Below, piece by piece: positions 28,024 through 36,359 of a stretch of DNA of 64,000 nt (the stretch's first letter is position 1; each line of letters opens with the position of its first letter). The notes under the pieces were generated by a model that saw only the letters and a program-made list of their open reading frames with translations, was not told where the DNA came from and did not search any database. The stretch lies in assembly GCF_020179425.1 (NCBI RefSeq), contig NZ_JAILYM010000004.1:124001-188000 (forward strand), written 5' to 3'. This DNA comes from Novosphingobium percolationis. GTDB lineage: Bacteria; Pseudomonadota; Alphaproteobacteria; Sphingomonadales; Sphingomonadaceae. Position numbers and translations under genes: made by a program.

Positions 28024-29057
28024 CCAATCCCTATCGCGGTCGGCCTGAGCGGTCGTTCTGGCGCTCTGCCGTGACCGAACGCCACGTCGCCGATTTCACC
28101 GGAATGTGGGATCCGATGCCGCTGACGCGCGCCGACAAGGTGGCGACCGCGGGCAGCTGCTTTGCCCAGCACATCGGCCGCAATCTTGAAAGGCGTGGTG
28201 CGGCCTACATGGATTGCGAGCCCGCGCCGCCGGTGTTCGCCAGCGAAAGCGAGGCACGCCGCTTCGGCTATGGCGTATTCTCGTGCCGTTATGGCAACGT
28301 CTATACCGCGCGCCAATTGCTCCAGCTGGCGCAGGAAGCGTTCGGCGAGCGTCGCCCCGCCGAAGTCGTGTGGCAGAAGAACGACCGCTTCTTCGACGCG
28401 CTGCGCCCCGGCGTCGACCCCGTTGGGCAGGCCAGCGCGGAAGACGTGCGGATCGAGCGGCTGCGCCATCTCGATGCGGTGCGCGCGATGTTCGAGACGC
28501 TTGACGTCTTCGTATTCACGCTGGGGCTGACCGAGGGCTGGGAAAGCCTTGAGGACGGGACGATGTTCCCGACCGCGCCGGGCACGATCGCGGGCAGCTT
28601 CGACCCCGAACGCTATGCCTTCCGCAACTTGCGCTATGGCGAAGTCATGGCCGACATGCGCGCGTTCTGGGCCTTCCTTAAGCTGGCCAATCCGGGCGCG
28701 CGGATGCTGCTGACGGTCTCGCCGGTGCCGCTGGTGGCAACGGCGACGGGGCAGCACGTCCTGCCCGCGACGACCTATTCCAAGTCGGTGCTGCGCGCGG
28801 TGGCGGGCGATCTCGCCGCCGACGAGGACGACATCCACTACTTCCCGTCGTACGAAGTCATCATCGGCCATCCCTCGCGGGGCATGTTCTTCCAGCCCGA
28901 CCTTCGCGAAGTGAACGAGTTCGGCGTGAACCTGGTGATGAGCCAGTTCTTCTCGGGCCCGCTGGCGCAGGAGTTCGGCCAGCACGACGCGCCCGCCGAA
29001 GATGAAGAAGAATTCGACGTGATCTGCGATGAAGGCAGGATTACCGAAGACCTGTAA
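28020..29057 (+). CDS. GSCFA domain protein (putative SGNH/PC-esterase-like glycan modification enzyme)
   Basis: 345 residues from the ATG that overlaps the preceding stop. The diagnostic GSCFAQHIG sits at 45-53, followed by VFTLGLTEGWES, PGTIAGSFDPERY, LTVSPVPLVAT and YFPSYEVIIGHP, which place it in the GSCFA family (PF08885). That family is related to SGNH/GDSL hydrolases and is common in surface polysaccharide loci, where it is assumed to handle O-acyl groups. There is no signal peptide. The C-terminus is very acidic. The position between the hydrolase-like protein and the sulfotransferase-like protein supports a decoration role, but the substrate is unknown. Confidence 0.8.
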   Translation: MTNPYRGRPERSFWRSAVTERHVADFTGMWDPMPLTRADKVATAGSCFAQHIGRNLERRGAAYMDCEPAPPVFASESEARRFGYGVFSCRYGNVYTARQLLQLAQEAFGERRPAEVVWQKNDRFFDALRPGVDPVGQASAEDVRIERLRHLDAVRAMFETLDVFVFTLGLTEGWESLEDGTMFPTAPGTIAGSFDPERYAFRNLRYGEVMADMRAFWAFLKLANPGARMLLTVSPVPLVATATGQHVLPATTYSKSVLRAVAGDLAADEDDIHYFPSYEVIIGHPSRGMFFQPDLREVNEFGVNLVMSQFFSGPLAQEFGQHDAPAEDEEEFDVICDEGRITEDL

Positions 29058-29116
29058 CAGCAGACGCCTAGTCACCGCCGACGCGACGACAGGACGACCA
29101 GAGGGGCAGAGTTGGG

Positions 29117-29962
29117 ATGATCGACACCAAGACCGGCCAGAGCAGGCCCTTCGTGGTGCTCTGCGGGATGCCGCGCTGCGGCACGCGCCAGTTCGCGGAC
29201 TTTCTCAACCGTCATCACGACGTGTGTATCCAGGGCGAGATCCGCCATGCACTGTTGCGCCCGCTGCGCGACATGATGGCTGCAGGCGACGCCGCCTATC
29301 CGCAAGGCTATGCGTCGAACTACTTCCAGCGCAAACGGGCGCAAGCGGTGGTCGAGCTTTTCGCCAGCTTTTCCAAGGCCCGCCGGGTCATGAAGCCCAA
29401 GGCCACCTTCCACGGCTTCAAGACGCCGCAGATCGAAAGCCATCACAAGCGCATCGACCAGATCGTCGGGACCAGCTTTGCGACCACGGCCTATCTCTAC
29501 TGCATCCGCAACGTGGCCGACTGCTACCTTTCGTTGGTGGAAATGCCTTGGTTCACCGACGGTCCCAACGCCTATATCGACAAGTACATCGAAAGCCTGG
29601 AGACGGCGATCGAACTGCGCCATGCCTCGCTGCGCACCGGCGCGCGCGCATCGATCGGCGTGCTCAACCTGGACGACTTTATCGCCTGTGACGACAAGCC
29701 GACCTGGCTGGCGCGACGCCTGTTCCACCCGCTGACCATTCCGGCGAGCGATGAGTGGATCAAGGAGATCGCCGAGACCACCGATAACCGCAACGCCACC
29801 GAGCGCGCGACCGGCACGCGGCGCGCCAAGGTGCTTGGCGGTGCTGCGGCCGAGGTCTTCGCCCTGCGTCTGGCCGAGGTAGAGCGTGCCGTGGAGCGGT
29901 TTAATCGCACATTCAGCGAAAATCTCTCATGCCGGTTGCCGCTGGCGGCGATTGCCGCCTGA
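29117..29962 (+). CDS. sulfotransferase-like P-loop protein
   Basis: 281 residues. An N-terminal P-loop variant GMPRCGTR (17-24) follows a hydrophobic beta strand (FVVLCG), as in the PAPS 5'-phosphosulfate loop of carbohydrate sulfotransferases. Further on, YCIRNVADCYLSL resembles the 3'-phosphate-binding R-x7-S segment of that superfamily. It would transfer sulfate from PAPS to a hydroxyl of the capsule or a lipid. The family assignment is fold-level and the acceptor is unknown. The gene lies 59 bp after the GSCFA gene and in the same direction, within the modification segment of the capsule operon. If correct, the capsule may be sulfated. Confidence 0.65.
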   Translation: MIDTKTGQSRPFVVLCGMPRCGTRQFADFLNRHHDVCIQGEIRHALLRPLRDMMAAGDAAYPQGYASNYFQRKRAQAVVELFASFSKARRVMKPKATFHGFKTPQIESHHKRIDQIVGTSFATTAYLYCIRNVADCYLSLVEMPWFTDGPNAYIDKYIESLETAIELRHASLRTGARASIGVLNLDDFIACDDKPTWLARRLFHPLTIPASDEWIKEIAETTDNRNATERATGTRRAKVLGGAAAEVFALRLAEVERAVERFNRTFSENLSCRLPLAAIAA

Positions 29963-30009
29963 CGGTCTGGCGGCGCGCCGCGGGCGCGACACTTCGGAAG
30001 GTCCAGTTC

Positions 30010-31017
30010 ATGTCCCAGGGTTTGCGCTTCGCCGTCGCGTTCTCGATCGGCCTTGGCGGTGCGATCCCCGCCACCGCCTTTGCGGGCGATGTCTATATGG
30101 CCGCCAACGGCAGCGACGCCAACGATGGCGGTAGCGCACAAAGGCCGGTGGCCACGCTGGCGGCGGCGGTGCAGGTCGCTGCGGCGCGATCGGCCCGAAC
30201 GGGTGAGGACATGACCGTGCAGATCGCCCCCGGCATATATCGCGGACAGACGCTGGCGCTCGACGACAAGCGGATGCGCGGGCGGCTGACACTCGCCGGA
30301 ACCGGCAGCAAGGCCGACAGCTATCCCGCCTTCTACGGCAACGGCACGGGCACGTTTCTGCGTTATGATGGCAGCGCGGGGCGCGACACCGGCCTGACCG
30401 TGCGCAACCTGCGCATCGTCGATTACGCGACCGCGATCACGCTCAATGGCAACCGCAACGATGCCCACGCCTTCAATCGCGGCACCACGATCAGCGGCAA
30501 CATCTTCGCCCGGATCGGCACCGACACGACCAAGGGCCTCGGCAAGTCGACCGCTGCGGTGCGGCTCGTCAATTCGCATGACAACGTGATCGAGAACAAC
30601 TGGTTCAAGACCATTCGCAACTATCCGGTCACCGCCTGCGCGGGGCTGCATGCAATGTACGTCGCGCACGGCTCATCGGGCAACCGCATCGTCGGCAACA
30701 CGATCGAGGACTTCTGCGGATCGGCGGTGAAGCTGCGCGATTCGTCCGACAACAACGTCATCGACCGCAACACCTTCCGCACCACCGATCGCACGACCGG
30801 CATCGAGGAATGGTTCTGCGACCTTGGCAAGTCCGAGGAATGCACCAAGAAGAGCGGCGAATGCCCCTCCACCGGCAATCTCGCGCGCGGCAACCGCTTC
30901 GACGGGATCGACCAGTTGCGCCGCGTGAACATCCGCGGCACGCGCAAGCCCCGGCCCTGGTGCGACGCGGCGATCTATGATCGCCCGCGCATTTCCGCCA
31001 ACGAAACGACGGACTGA
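30010..31017 (+). CDS. secreted right-handed beta-helix protein
   Basis: 335 residues from the ATG at 30010. A signal peptide is evident (hydrophobic stretch FAVAFSIGLGGAIPATAFA, predicted cleavage before GDVYMA), so the product is periplasmic or secreted. The mature part opens with AANGSDANDGGSAQRPVATL, the usual entry of right-handed beta-helix (pectate-lyase-like) proteins, followed by repeated N-x-I-x-x-N rungs such as NVIENNWF, NRIVGNTIEDF and NNVIDRNTF. Four cysteines cluster near 275-290. Such proteins are polysaccharide lyases, epimerases or binding proteins. In an exporter operon it could trim or release the capsule during transit. No catalytic residues are recognised, so the activity is open. 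Confidence 0.75.
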   Translation: MSQGLRFAVAFSIGLGGAIPATAFAGDVYMAANGSDANDGGSAQRPVATLAAAVQVAAARSARTGEDMTVQIAPGIYRGQTLALDDKRMRGRLTLAGTGSKADSYPAFYGNGTGTFLRYDGSAGRDTGLTVRNLRIVDYATAITLNGNRNDAHAFNRGTTISGNIFARIGTDTTKGLGKSTAAVRLVNSHDNVIENNWFKTIRNYPVTACAGLHAMYVAHGSSGNRIVGNTIEDFCGSAVKLRDSSDNNVIDRNTFRTTDRTTGIEEWFCDLGKSEECTKKSGECPSTGNLARGNRFDGIDQLRRVNIRGTRKPRPWCDAAIYDRPRISANETTD

Positions 31018-31028
31018 AGATCGGCACG

Positions 31029-32027
31029 ATGGGGGCAACGGGGATCAAGATCGCGCTGCTGGCGGACGAACTGACGCGCTCGTGCCTAGCGCCCGAATGC
31101 CAAGTGATCGACGTTCCGGCCAAGGGCTTCGCGCCGCTTCTGCGCGCCGAACGTCCGGACATGCTGCTGGTGGAGTCCGCGTGGCACGGGGCTGGCGGCG
31201 CCTGGAAGTACAAGATCGCATCCTATCCCCGCCACCTGCTACGCACCAACCGCCGCCTGCGCCGCCTTGTCGCCACCGCGCGCGACCTGGGCATTCCGAC
31301 GGTGTTCTGGAACAAGGAAGACGGCGTCCACTTCGGTCGCTTCATCGACAGCGCGCGGCATTTCGACCACGTGTTCACCGTCGATGCCAATTGCGTGCCC
31401 CGCTATCGCGCGGTGATGGGCGAACAGGCCTCGGTCGGGGTGCTGCCCTTTCCCGTGCAGCCCGCGATCCACAACTTCACCGGCTTCAACTTCCGCAGCA
31501 ACGACGCCAATTTCGTCGGCAGCTACAGCACCCACATCCACGATGGCCGCCGCGAATGGCAGAACATGGCGTTTTCCGCCGCGCTCGACACGGGGCTGGG
31601 GCTGACCATCTATGACCGCAATTCTGACCGGCCTTCGTCGATCTACCGCTATCCCGACTGGTCGGGGCTGGTGGTGCGTCCGGCGGTCGATCACACCCGC
31701 ACCGCACAGATCTATAAGGACCACCTCGTGTCGCTGAACGTCAACACCGTCACCGATTCGGCGACGATGTTTTCGCGCCGTCTGGTCGAGATCCTCGCCT
31801 GCGGCGGCATTGCGGTAACATCGGCCGCGCGCTCGGTCGAAGCGATGTTCCGCGATTTCTGCCATGTCGTCGCCACGCCCGAAGACACTCGCGCACTGTT
31901 CGAGCGGCTGCGCCACGGGCCTTCGAGCGAAGATCTCGATCGTGCGCGCGAAGGCTCGCGCTACGTGCTGGCGCAGCATACATGGGCGCAGCGGCTCGAA
32001 CAGATCGCGACGACCGTGCGACTCTGA
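31029..32027 (+). CDS. CgeB-like glycosyltransferase
   Basis: 332 residues, GT-B style. The N-terminal half carries KIALLADELTRS, PDMLLVESAWHG and PTVFWNKEDGVHF. The C-terminal half holds VGSYSTHIHDGRREW and the nucleotide-sugar-binding stretch VSLNVNTVTDSATMFSRR, then LEILACGG-like VEILACGGIAVT. This pattern (glycosyl transferases group 1 with DUF3880-type N-terminus) is that of the CgeB/spore-maturation-type glycosyltransferases found in many capsule and LPS clusters. No signal peptide. It is the only separate elongating or decorating glycosyltransferase of the operon besides the giant fusion protein and the Kdo transferases. Its donor and acceptor are not predictable. Confidence 0.75.
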   Translation: MGATGIKIALLADELTRSCLAPECQVIDVPAKGFAPLLRAERPDMLLVESAWHGAGGAWKYKIASYPRHLLRTNRRLRRLVATARDLGIPTVFWNKEDGVHFGRFIDSARHFDHVFTVDANCVPRYRAVMGEQASVGVLPFPVQPAIHNFTGFNFRSNDANFVGSYSTHIHDGRREWQNMAFSAALDTGLGLTIYDRNSDRPSSIYRYPDWSGLVVRPAVDHTRTAQIYKDHLVSLNVNTVTDSATMFSRRLVEILACGGIAVTSAARSVEAMFRDFCHVVATPEDTRALFERLRHGPSSEDLDRAREGSRYVLAQHTWAQRLEQIATTVRL

Positions 32028-32066
32028 GCGTCGTAAGGGCGCGGGCGCGCGCAAGGGGGACACGAC

Positions 32067-33197
32067 TTGGACCGGCGTTACGATAGGATCATCGCCGTCG
32101 GCCTGCGCCGCTGGAAGGCGCACAACTTGCGCGCGATCCTCTCCTCCTGCACCCGCGAAGTTCACTTCGTCGCCGACGCGGCGCAGGCGGAAAAGCTGCG
32201 GCCGACCGCCCGGGATGCGATCGCGATCTGGGGCGCGACACCCGGCCCCGCCTTGCACGCGCTGGCCACCGCGACCAGCGCCACCTTGCTGCGGCTGGAG
32301 GACGGGTTCATCCGCTCGGTCGGGCTTGGCTCGGACCTGATCCCGCCGCAGTCGCTGGTGCTCGATCCGGTCGGCATCTATTTCGACGCCACGGCGCCGA
32401 GCGCGCTGGAGATCCTGCTGCAGACCGCCGCGTTCGATGACGAGAAGCTGGCGCGGGCCGCCGCCGCGCGCGCCTTCATCGCCGCCGAAGGCCTGACCAA
32501 GTACAACATCGAAGCCCGCATTCCCCCGCGCTGGACACCACAGGGCCGCCGCGTGGTGCTGGTGCCCGGGCAGGTCGAAAGCGATGCCTCGATCGCGCTG
32601 GGCGGAACCGGCGTGCGCAGCAACCTGGCGCTGCTTGAACAGGTCCGCGCCGCCTGCCCCGACGCCTATATCGTCTACAAGCCCCACCCCGACGTGATGA
32701 GCGGCAACCGGCGTGGCCGCACCGCGCGGCGCGAGGCCGAAGCGCTGGCCGACTGGATCGAGACCGAATGTTCCATAGTTAGCTGCATCGAAACCTGCGA
32801 CGCGCTGCACACGATCACGTCGCTGTCGGGCTTCGACGCCATGCTGCGCGGCAAGCCGGTCACGACCTGGGGTATGCCCTTCTACGCTGGATGGGGGTTG
32901 ACCGAAGATCGCGCGCCCGATGCCAGAGCCCTGTTGCGCCGCACCCGGAGACTGACGCTCGATGAAATTGTTGCGGGCGCGTTACTGCAATATCCGCTTT
33001 ACTGGAACGAAGCTGATGAACGCGAAACTAACTGCGAATCCGTCCTATCCAGCATTGCACACAACCGTAATATGTTGGAGATATCGCGGAAGCTCGAAGG
33101 ACTGCGCAGAGGGCCGACCAGAAGGTTGATCCGCAAGCTGCGCACGCTCACGCGGGCGTGGCTGGGGACCAACAGTCGTGATAGATGGTGGAATTAA
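32067..33197 (+). CDS. kpsC: KpsC-like capsule Kdo transferase with a single catalytic domain
   Basis: 376 residues. The start is a TTG at 32067 with a strong AAGGGGGA ribosome site six bases upstream and no later candidate. Visible KpsC motifs: LLRLEDGFIRSVGLGS, PPQSLVLDPVGIYFDA, LVPGQVESDASI, YIVYKPHPDVMSGNR and TTWGMPFYAGWGLTED. In E. coli KpsC (about 675 residues) two such beta-Kdo transferase domains (GT99 and GT107) alternate to build the poly-Kdo linker. Here only one domain is encoded, and neither neighbour supplies the other. The linker may therefore be shorter or of one linkage, or the second domain may lie elsewhere in the genome. The basic C-terminal tail overlaps the kpsS start by 20 bases. 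Confidence 0.85.
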   Translation: MDRRYDRIIAVGLRRWKAHNLRAILSSCTREVHFVADAAQAEKLRPTARDAIAIWGATPGPALHALATATSATLLRLEDGFIRSVGLGSDLIPPQSLVLDPVGIYFDATAPSALEILLQTAAFDDEKLARAAAARAFIAAEGLTKYNIEARIPPRWTPQGRRVVLVPGQVESDASIALGGTGVRSNLALLEQVRAACPDAYIVYKPHPDVMSGNRRGRTARREAEALADWIETECSIVSCIETCDALHTITSLSGFDAMLRGKPVTTWGMPFYAGWGLTEDRAPDARALLRRTRRLTLDEIVAGALLQYPLYWNEADERETNCESVLSSIAHNRNMLEISRKLEGLRRGPTRRLIRKLRTLTRAWLGTNSRDRWWN

Positions 33198-34524
33198 GGC
33201 CTTTCAGGGGCGGCGCGTACTGCTGCTCCAAGGTCCGGTGGGGCCGTTCTTCAAACGGTTCGCGCGGGATTTGCACGATGCCGGCGCGCAAGTGCACAAG
33301 CTCAATTTCAATGCCGGGGACTGGTTCTTCTTCCACAGTGGTGAGACCTACCGCGGCACGATGGAAGACTGGCCACGCTGGCTGGAACAGCGCCTGCGCA
33401 CGCTGAAGATCGACATCGTTTTCCTGTTCGGCGATTGCCGTCCGATCCACCGCGCCGCGCACGAAGTCGCGACCGGCATGGGGATCGAGGTCGGCGTGTT
33501 CGAAGAAGGCTATATCCGGCCCGACTTCGTCACGCTGGAACGCGACGGGGTCAACGCCAACAGCCTGATGACGCGCACGCCCGAAGACTATCTGCGCGCG
33601 CCCGACCGCGTGATCGCGCGTCGGCCGATGCCGCACAGCTTCTGGGCCATGGTGTGGTGGGGGTTCCTCTATTTCACCATCGGCGGGTTCGGGCAGATGT
33701 TCTTCCCGCACTATTGCCACCATCGTCCGCTGACGATCATGGAAATGTTCCCCTGGCTGCTCTCGCCGCTGCGGAAGGGCTGGTTCAAGTGGCGGCAACG
33801 GGGCGTTCAGGCCCGGCTGGAGGGTGAACTCGACAAGCGCTTCTTCCTTGTGCCGCTGCAGGTCCACAACGATTCGCAGGTCGTGATCCACGCCGATGTC
33901 GGCGGCGTCGAAGGCTTCATCGCGTCGACCATCGTATCCTTCGCGGCGCATGCCCCGGCCAATTGCGTGCTGGTGTTCAAGCACCATCCGATGGATCGCG
34001 GCTATCGCGACTATAGCGCGCTGATCCGCCGCTTGTCGCGCGCCGAAAGGTGCGAGGGGCGAGTGCTCTACATCCACGACCAGCATACCCCGACGCTGAT
34101 CCGGCATTGCCGCGGCGTCGTCGTCATCAACAGCACCGTGGGCCTGACCGCGGTCGGCATGAAATGCCCCACCAAGGCCGTGGGCGAAGCGGTCTGGGAC
34201 ATTCCCGGCCTGACCTACCAGGGCGCGCTCGACCGCTTCTGGACCGAGGCGGACAGCGCCGTACCCGACAACCGGCTCTATATGAAATTCCGCGACGAGT
34301 TGATCACCACAACGCAGATCAACGGCAGCTTCTACCGCAAGCTCGCCCCGGAAACATCGGCCACCGGCCTGATCTGGACCGCCGAGGCGACCAGCCTGCC
34401 CAGCGTTGCCGCCAACCGGCGCCAGCGTATCGCCGTCGCGACCTCAGCAACCGACGAGGCGACGCCACGCCCGCCGATCGGCGAGGACGCCAAAACCAAG
34501 ATGCCGGCGCTGGCGGTGCACTGA
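33178..34524 (+). CDS. kpsS: KpsS-like capsule Kdo transferase (first Kdo on the lipid acceptor)
   Basis: 448 residues, GTG start 20 bases inside the end of kpsC. Motifs of the KpsS family: VLLLQGPVGPFFKRFA near the N-terminus, KLNFNAGDWFFF, FLFGDCRPIHRAA, VFEEGYIRPDFVTLE, FFLVPLQVHNDSQVV, VFKHHPMDRGYRDY and VINSTVGLTAVGMKCPTK. KpsS adds the first beta-Kdo to (lyso)phosphatidylglycerol, starting the glycolipid terminus of ABC-dependent capsules. The last 60 residues are a low-complexity extension beyond the usual end (E. coli about 390). It closes the 17-gene capsule operon. Confidence 0.93.
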   Translation: MIDGGIKAFQGRRVLLLQGPVGPFFKRFARDLHDAGAQVHKLNFNAGDWFFFHSGETYRGTMEDWPRWLEQRLRTLKIDIVFLFGDCRPIHRAAHEVATGMGIEVGVFEEGYIRPDFVTLERDGVNANSLMTRTPEDYLRAPDRVIARRPMPHSFWAMVWWGFLYFTIGGFGQMFFPHYCHHRPLTIMEMFPWLLSPLRKGWFKWRQRGVQARLEGELDKRFFLVPLQVHNDSQVVIHADVGGVEGFIASTIVSFAAHAPANCVLVFKHHPMDRGYRDYSALIRRLSRAERCEGRVLYIHDQHTPTLIRHCRGVVVINSTVGLTAVGMKCPTKAVGEAVWDIPGLTYQGALDRFWTEADSAVPDNRLYMKFRDELITTTQINGSFYRKLAPETSATGLIWTAEATSLPSVAANRRQRIAVATSATDEATPRPPIGEDAKTKMPALAVH

Positions 34525-34547
34525 AGGCAAGTCCGATGCGCCGCGTG

Positions 34548-35198
34548 CTAGGGCGCGGGTGCATCACCCTGCAGGATTGCCGCGAGCGCATGCGCCACGC
34601 CGTCGAGCGTCGCCGGGTCCGTCCATGTCGGGTGGGGGCGCGACGTATCCGCCAATTCGCTTTCGCGGGCGGACAGAATGCCACCAAGCGCAGCGCCCAT
34701 GAACAGCAATCGCCGGTTGACCACCGTGGGCGCCAGATGCGCCAGCAGGCGGCGCACATGATCGAGACAGCGCAGGTAGCCCGAATTCCAGCGACCTTCG
34801 AGCGCGTCCATGAACAGGCGTCGATGCGAGAGTTGCAGCGCCACGACGAAACGGTTGTAGCAATCGCTCCACGGCGGGTCCGACCGTAGCAGCGACGTCT
34901 GCACCAGCAGGGTGGTCACCTCGATCAGCGTGGCCGGGCCACCGCGCGCCTCCAGCGCATCGAGCATCTGGTTGCGAAACTCGTCGATCAGGCGCGCGCC
35001 GTGGACGATCACCGCACGCACCAGCGCGTCCTTCGAGCCGAAGTGATAGCCGACCGCCGCGTGGTTCTTCTGGCCCGCCAGTTCCGCGATCTGGCGCACC
35101 GTTACGCCCGCAACGCCATGCTCGGCGAACAGACGCAGCGCCGCTTCCTTGAGCATTTCCGCCGGATCGACGCGAGGGGCGGGCGCTGTTGTTGCCAT
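34548..35198 (-). CDS. TetR family transcriptional regulator
   Basis: 216 residues from the ATG at 35198 (a TTG nine bases earlier is open). The N-terminal helix-turn-helix reads LFAEHGVAGVTVRQIAELAGQKNHAAVGYHFGSKDALV (about 24-60), the standard TetR DNA-binding domain. The C-terminal ligand domain is unassigned but contains QLSHRRLFMDALEG-like helices. It is divergent from the acyl-CoA operon, and a perfect palindrome lies in the 100-bp gap across the -10 box of that operon, so it is very likely its repressor. An acyl-CoA or related hydrophobic ligand would be expected from the neighbouring genes. Confidence 0.88.
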   Translation of the reverse strand: MATTAPAPRVDPAEMLKEAALRLFAEHGVAGVTVRQIAELAGQKNHAAVGYHFGSKDALVRAVIVHGARLIDEFRNQMLDALEARGGPATLIEVTTLLVQTSLLRSDPPWSDCYNRFVVALQLSHRRLFMDALEGRWNSGYLRCLDHVRRLLAHLAPTVVNRRLLFMGAALGGILSARESELADTSRPHPTWTDPATLDGVAHALAAILQGDAPAP

Positions 35199-35214
35199 GC
35201 CCTGCAAATACCCT

Positions 35215-35243
35215 TTGACACCGCTTTAAGTCAATCACATTAT
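35215..35243 (+). promoter_or_regulatory. sigma-70-type promoter of the acyl-CoA operon
   Basis: A consensus TTGACA (35215-35220) is followed after exactly 17 bases by CATTAT (35238-35243), a four-of-six match to TATAAT. It points toward the phosphotransferase gene and is overlapped by the TetR-type palindrome, a typical repressor arrangement. Confidence 0.65.
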
Positions 35244-35256
35244 CCATCTGGATAAT
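35239..35256. promoter_or_regulatory. palindromic TetR operator
   Basis: ATTATCC-ATCT-GGATAAT is a perfect 7-bp inverted repeat with a 4-base spacer, located between the divergent tetR and acyl-CoA genes. It covers most of the -10 hexamer and the presumed transcription start, so binding should block RNA polymerase and may also autoregulate tetR. Confidence 0.7.
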
Positions 35257-35300
35257 AGATTCGGAGCTGCGATGCTTCGAACGCAATGAGTGGAGGATGC

Positions 35301-36344
35301 GTGAGCGAGCCGGAGGTAATTCCGGGCGTCGACATGACGACGCTGGCAGGCTGGATGGATCAACAGGGGCTGGGATCCGGTCCGCTGGAAGGCGTGACCT
35401 CGCTTGCAGGTGGCACGCAGAACATCCTGCTGCGGTTCACCCGCGCAGGGCGCACGTATGTGCTGCGCCGACCGCCGCCGCACTTGCGCGCCAATTCGAA
35501 CGAGACGATGCGCCGCGAAGCGCGTGTGCTGGCCGCACTGGCAGACAGCGACGTGCCCCATCCCGGCCTGATCGCCGCTTGTGCGGACGACAGCGTGCTG
35601 GGCGCGGCATTCTATCTGATGGAGCCGATCGACGGCTTCAACGCCACGCAAGGGCTGGAACCGCTCCACGCCGGTGACGCCTCGGTCCGCCACCGCATGG
35701 GCCTGTCCATGGTCGATGCCATCGCGGCGCTGAGCAAGGTGGATTACGTGGCGGTGGGCCTGTCCGATTTCGGCAAGGTCGACAACTGGCTGGGCCGTCA
35801 GGTCGGACGCTGGGCCTCGCAGCTCAAGAGCTACCAGGAGTTCCCCGGCTGGACCGGTCCCCAGGCGATCCCCGGCGTCGACAAGGTCGCCCGCTGGCTG
35901 GAGGACAACATCCCGCCGACATTCCAGCCCGGCCTGATCCACGGCGACTTCCACCTCGCCAACGTGATGTTCCGGCACGACAGCGGCGAACTGGCCGCCG
36001 TGGTCGACTGGGAGCTGTGTACGCTGGGCGACCCGCTGCTCGATCTCGGCTGGCTCGCCGCGACCTGGCCCGAAGACGGCGTGCGCCGTGCGACCGACGT
36101 CGCCATCACCCCGTGGGAAGGCTTTGCCACGATCGAGGAAATGATCGCCCGCTACGGCCAGCAGACCGGGCGCGACTTGTCGCATGTCGACTGGTTCGCG
36201 GTGCTCGCCTGCTACAAGCTCGGCATCATCCTCGAAGGATCGAACGCGCGGGCCTGTGCCGGCAAGGCCCCGCGCGAGATCGGCGACCGCCTCCACGCCC
36301 ACACCATCGACCTGTTCGAACGCGCGCTGCGCCGCATCGGATAA
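35301..36344 (+). CDS. aminoglycoside-phosphotransferase-like kinase of acyl-CoA catabolism (ACAD10/11-type)
   Basis: 347 residues from the GTG at 35301, chosen because GGAGG lies four bases upstream; an ATG at 35286 would add five residues but has no ribosome site. Kinase features: GGTQNILLRFTRAGRTYVLRR (nucleotide loop and lysine), IHGDFHLANVMF (catalytic loop with Asp and Asn) and VVDWELCTLGDPLLDLGWL (metal-binding Asp). This is the APH/choline-kinase fold of the group regularly encoded with acyl-CoA dehydrogenases, where the human homologues ACAD10/11 phosphorylate 4-hydroxy-acids or their CoA esters. The neighbouring acyl-CoA dehydrogenase and ligase support such a role. It is the first gene of a five-gene plus-strand operon. 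Confidence 0.85.
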   Translation: MSEPEVIPGVDMTTLAGWMDQQGLGSGPLEGVTSLAGGTQNILLRFTRAGRTYVLRRPPPHLRANSNETMRREARVLAALADSDVPHPGLIAACADDSVLGAAFYLMEPIDGFNATQGLEPLHAGDASVRHRMGLSMVDAIAALSKVDYVAVGLSDFGKVDNWLGRQVGRWASQLKSYQEFPGWTGPQAIPGVDKVARWLEDNIPPTFQPGLIHGDFHLANVMFRHDSGELAAVVDWELCTLGDPLLDLGWLAATWPEDGVRRATDVAITPWEGFATIEEMIARYGQQTGRDLSHVDWFAVLACYKLGIILEGSNARACAGKAPREIGDRLHAHTIDLFERALRRIG

Positions 36345-36359
36345 GCAAGGACACACTGC

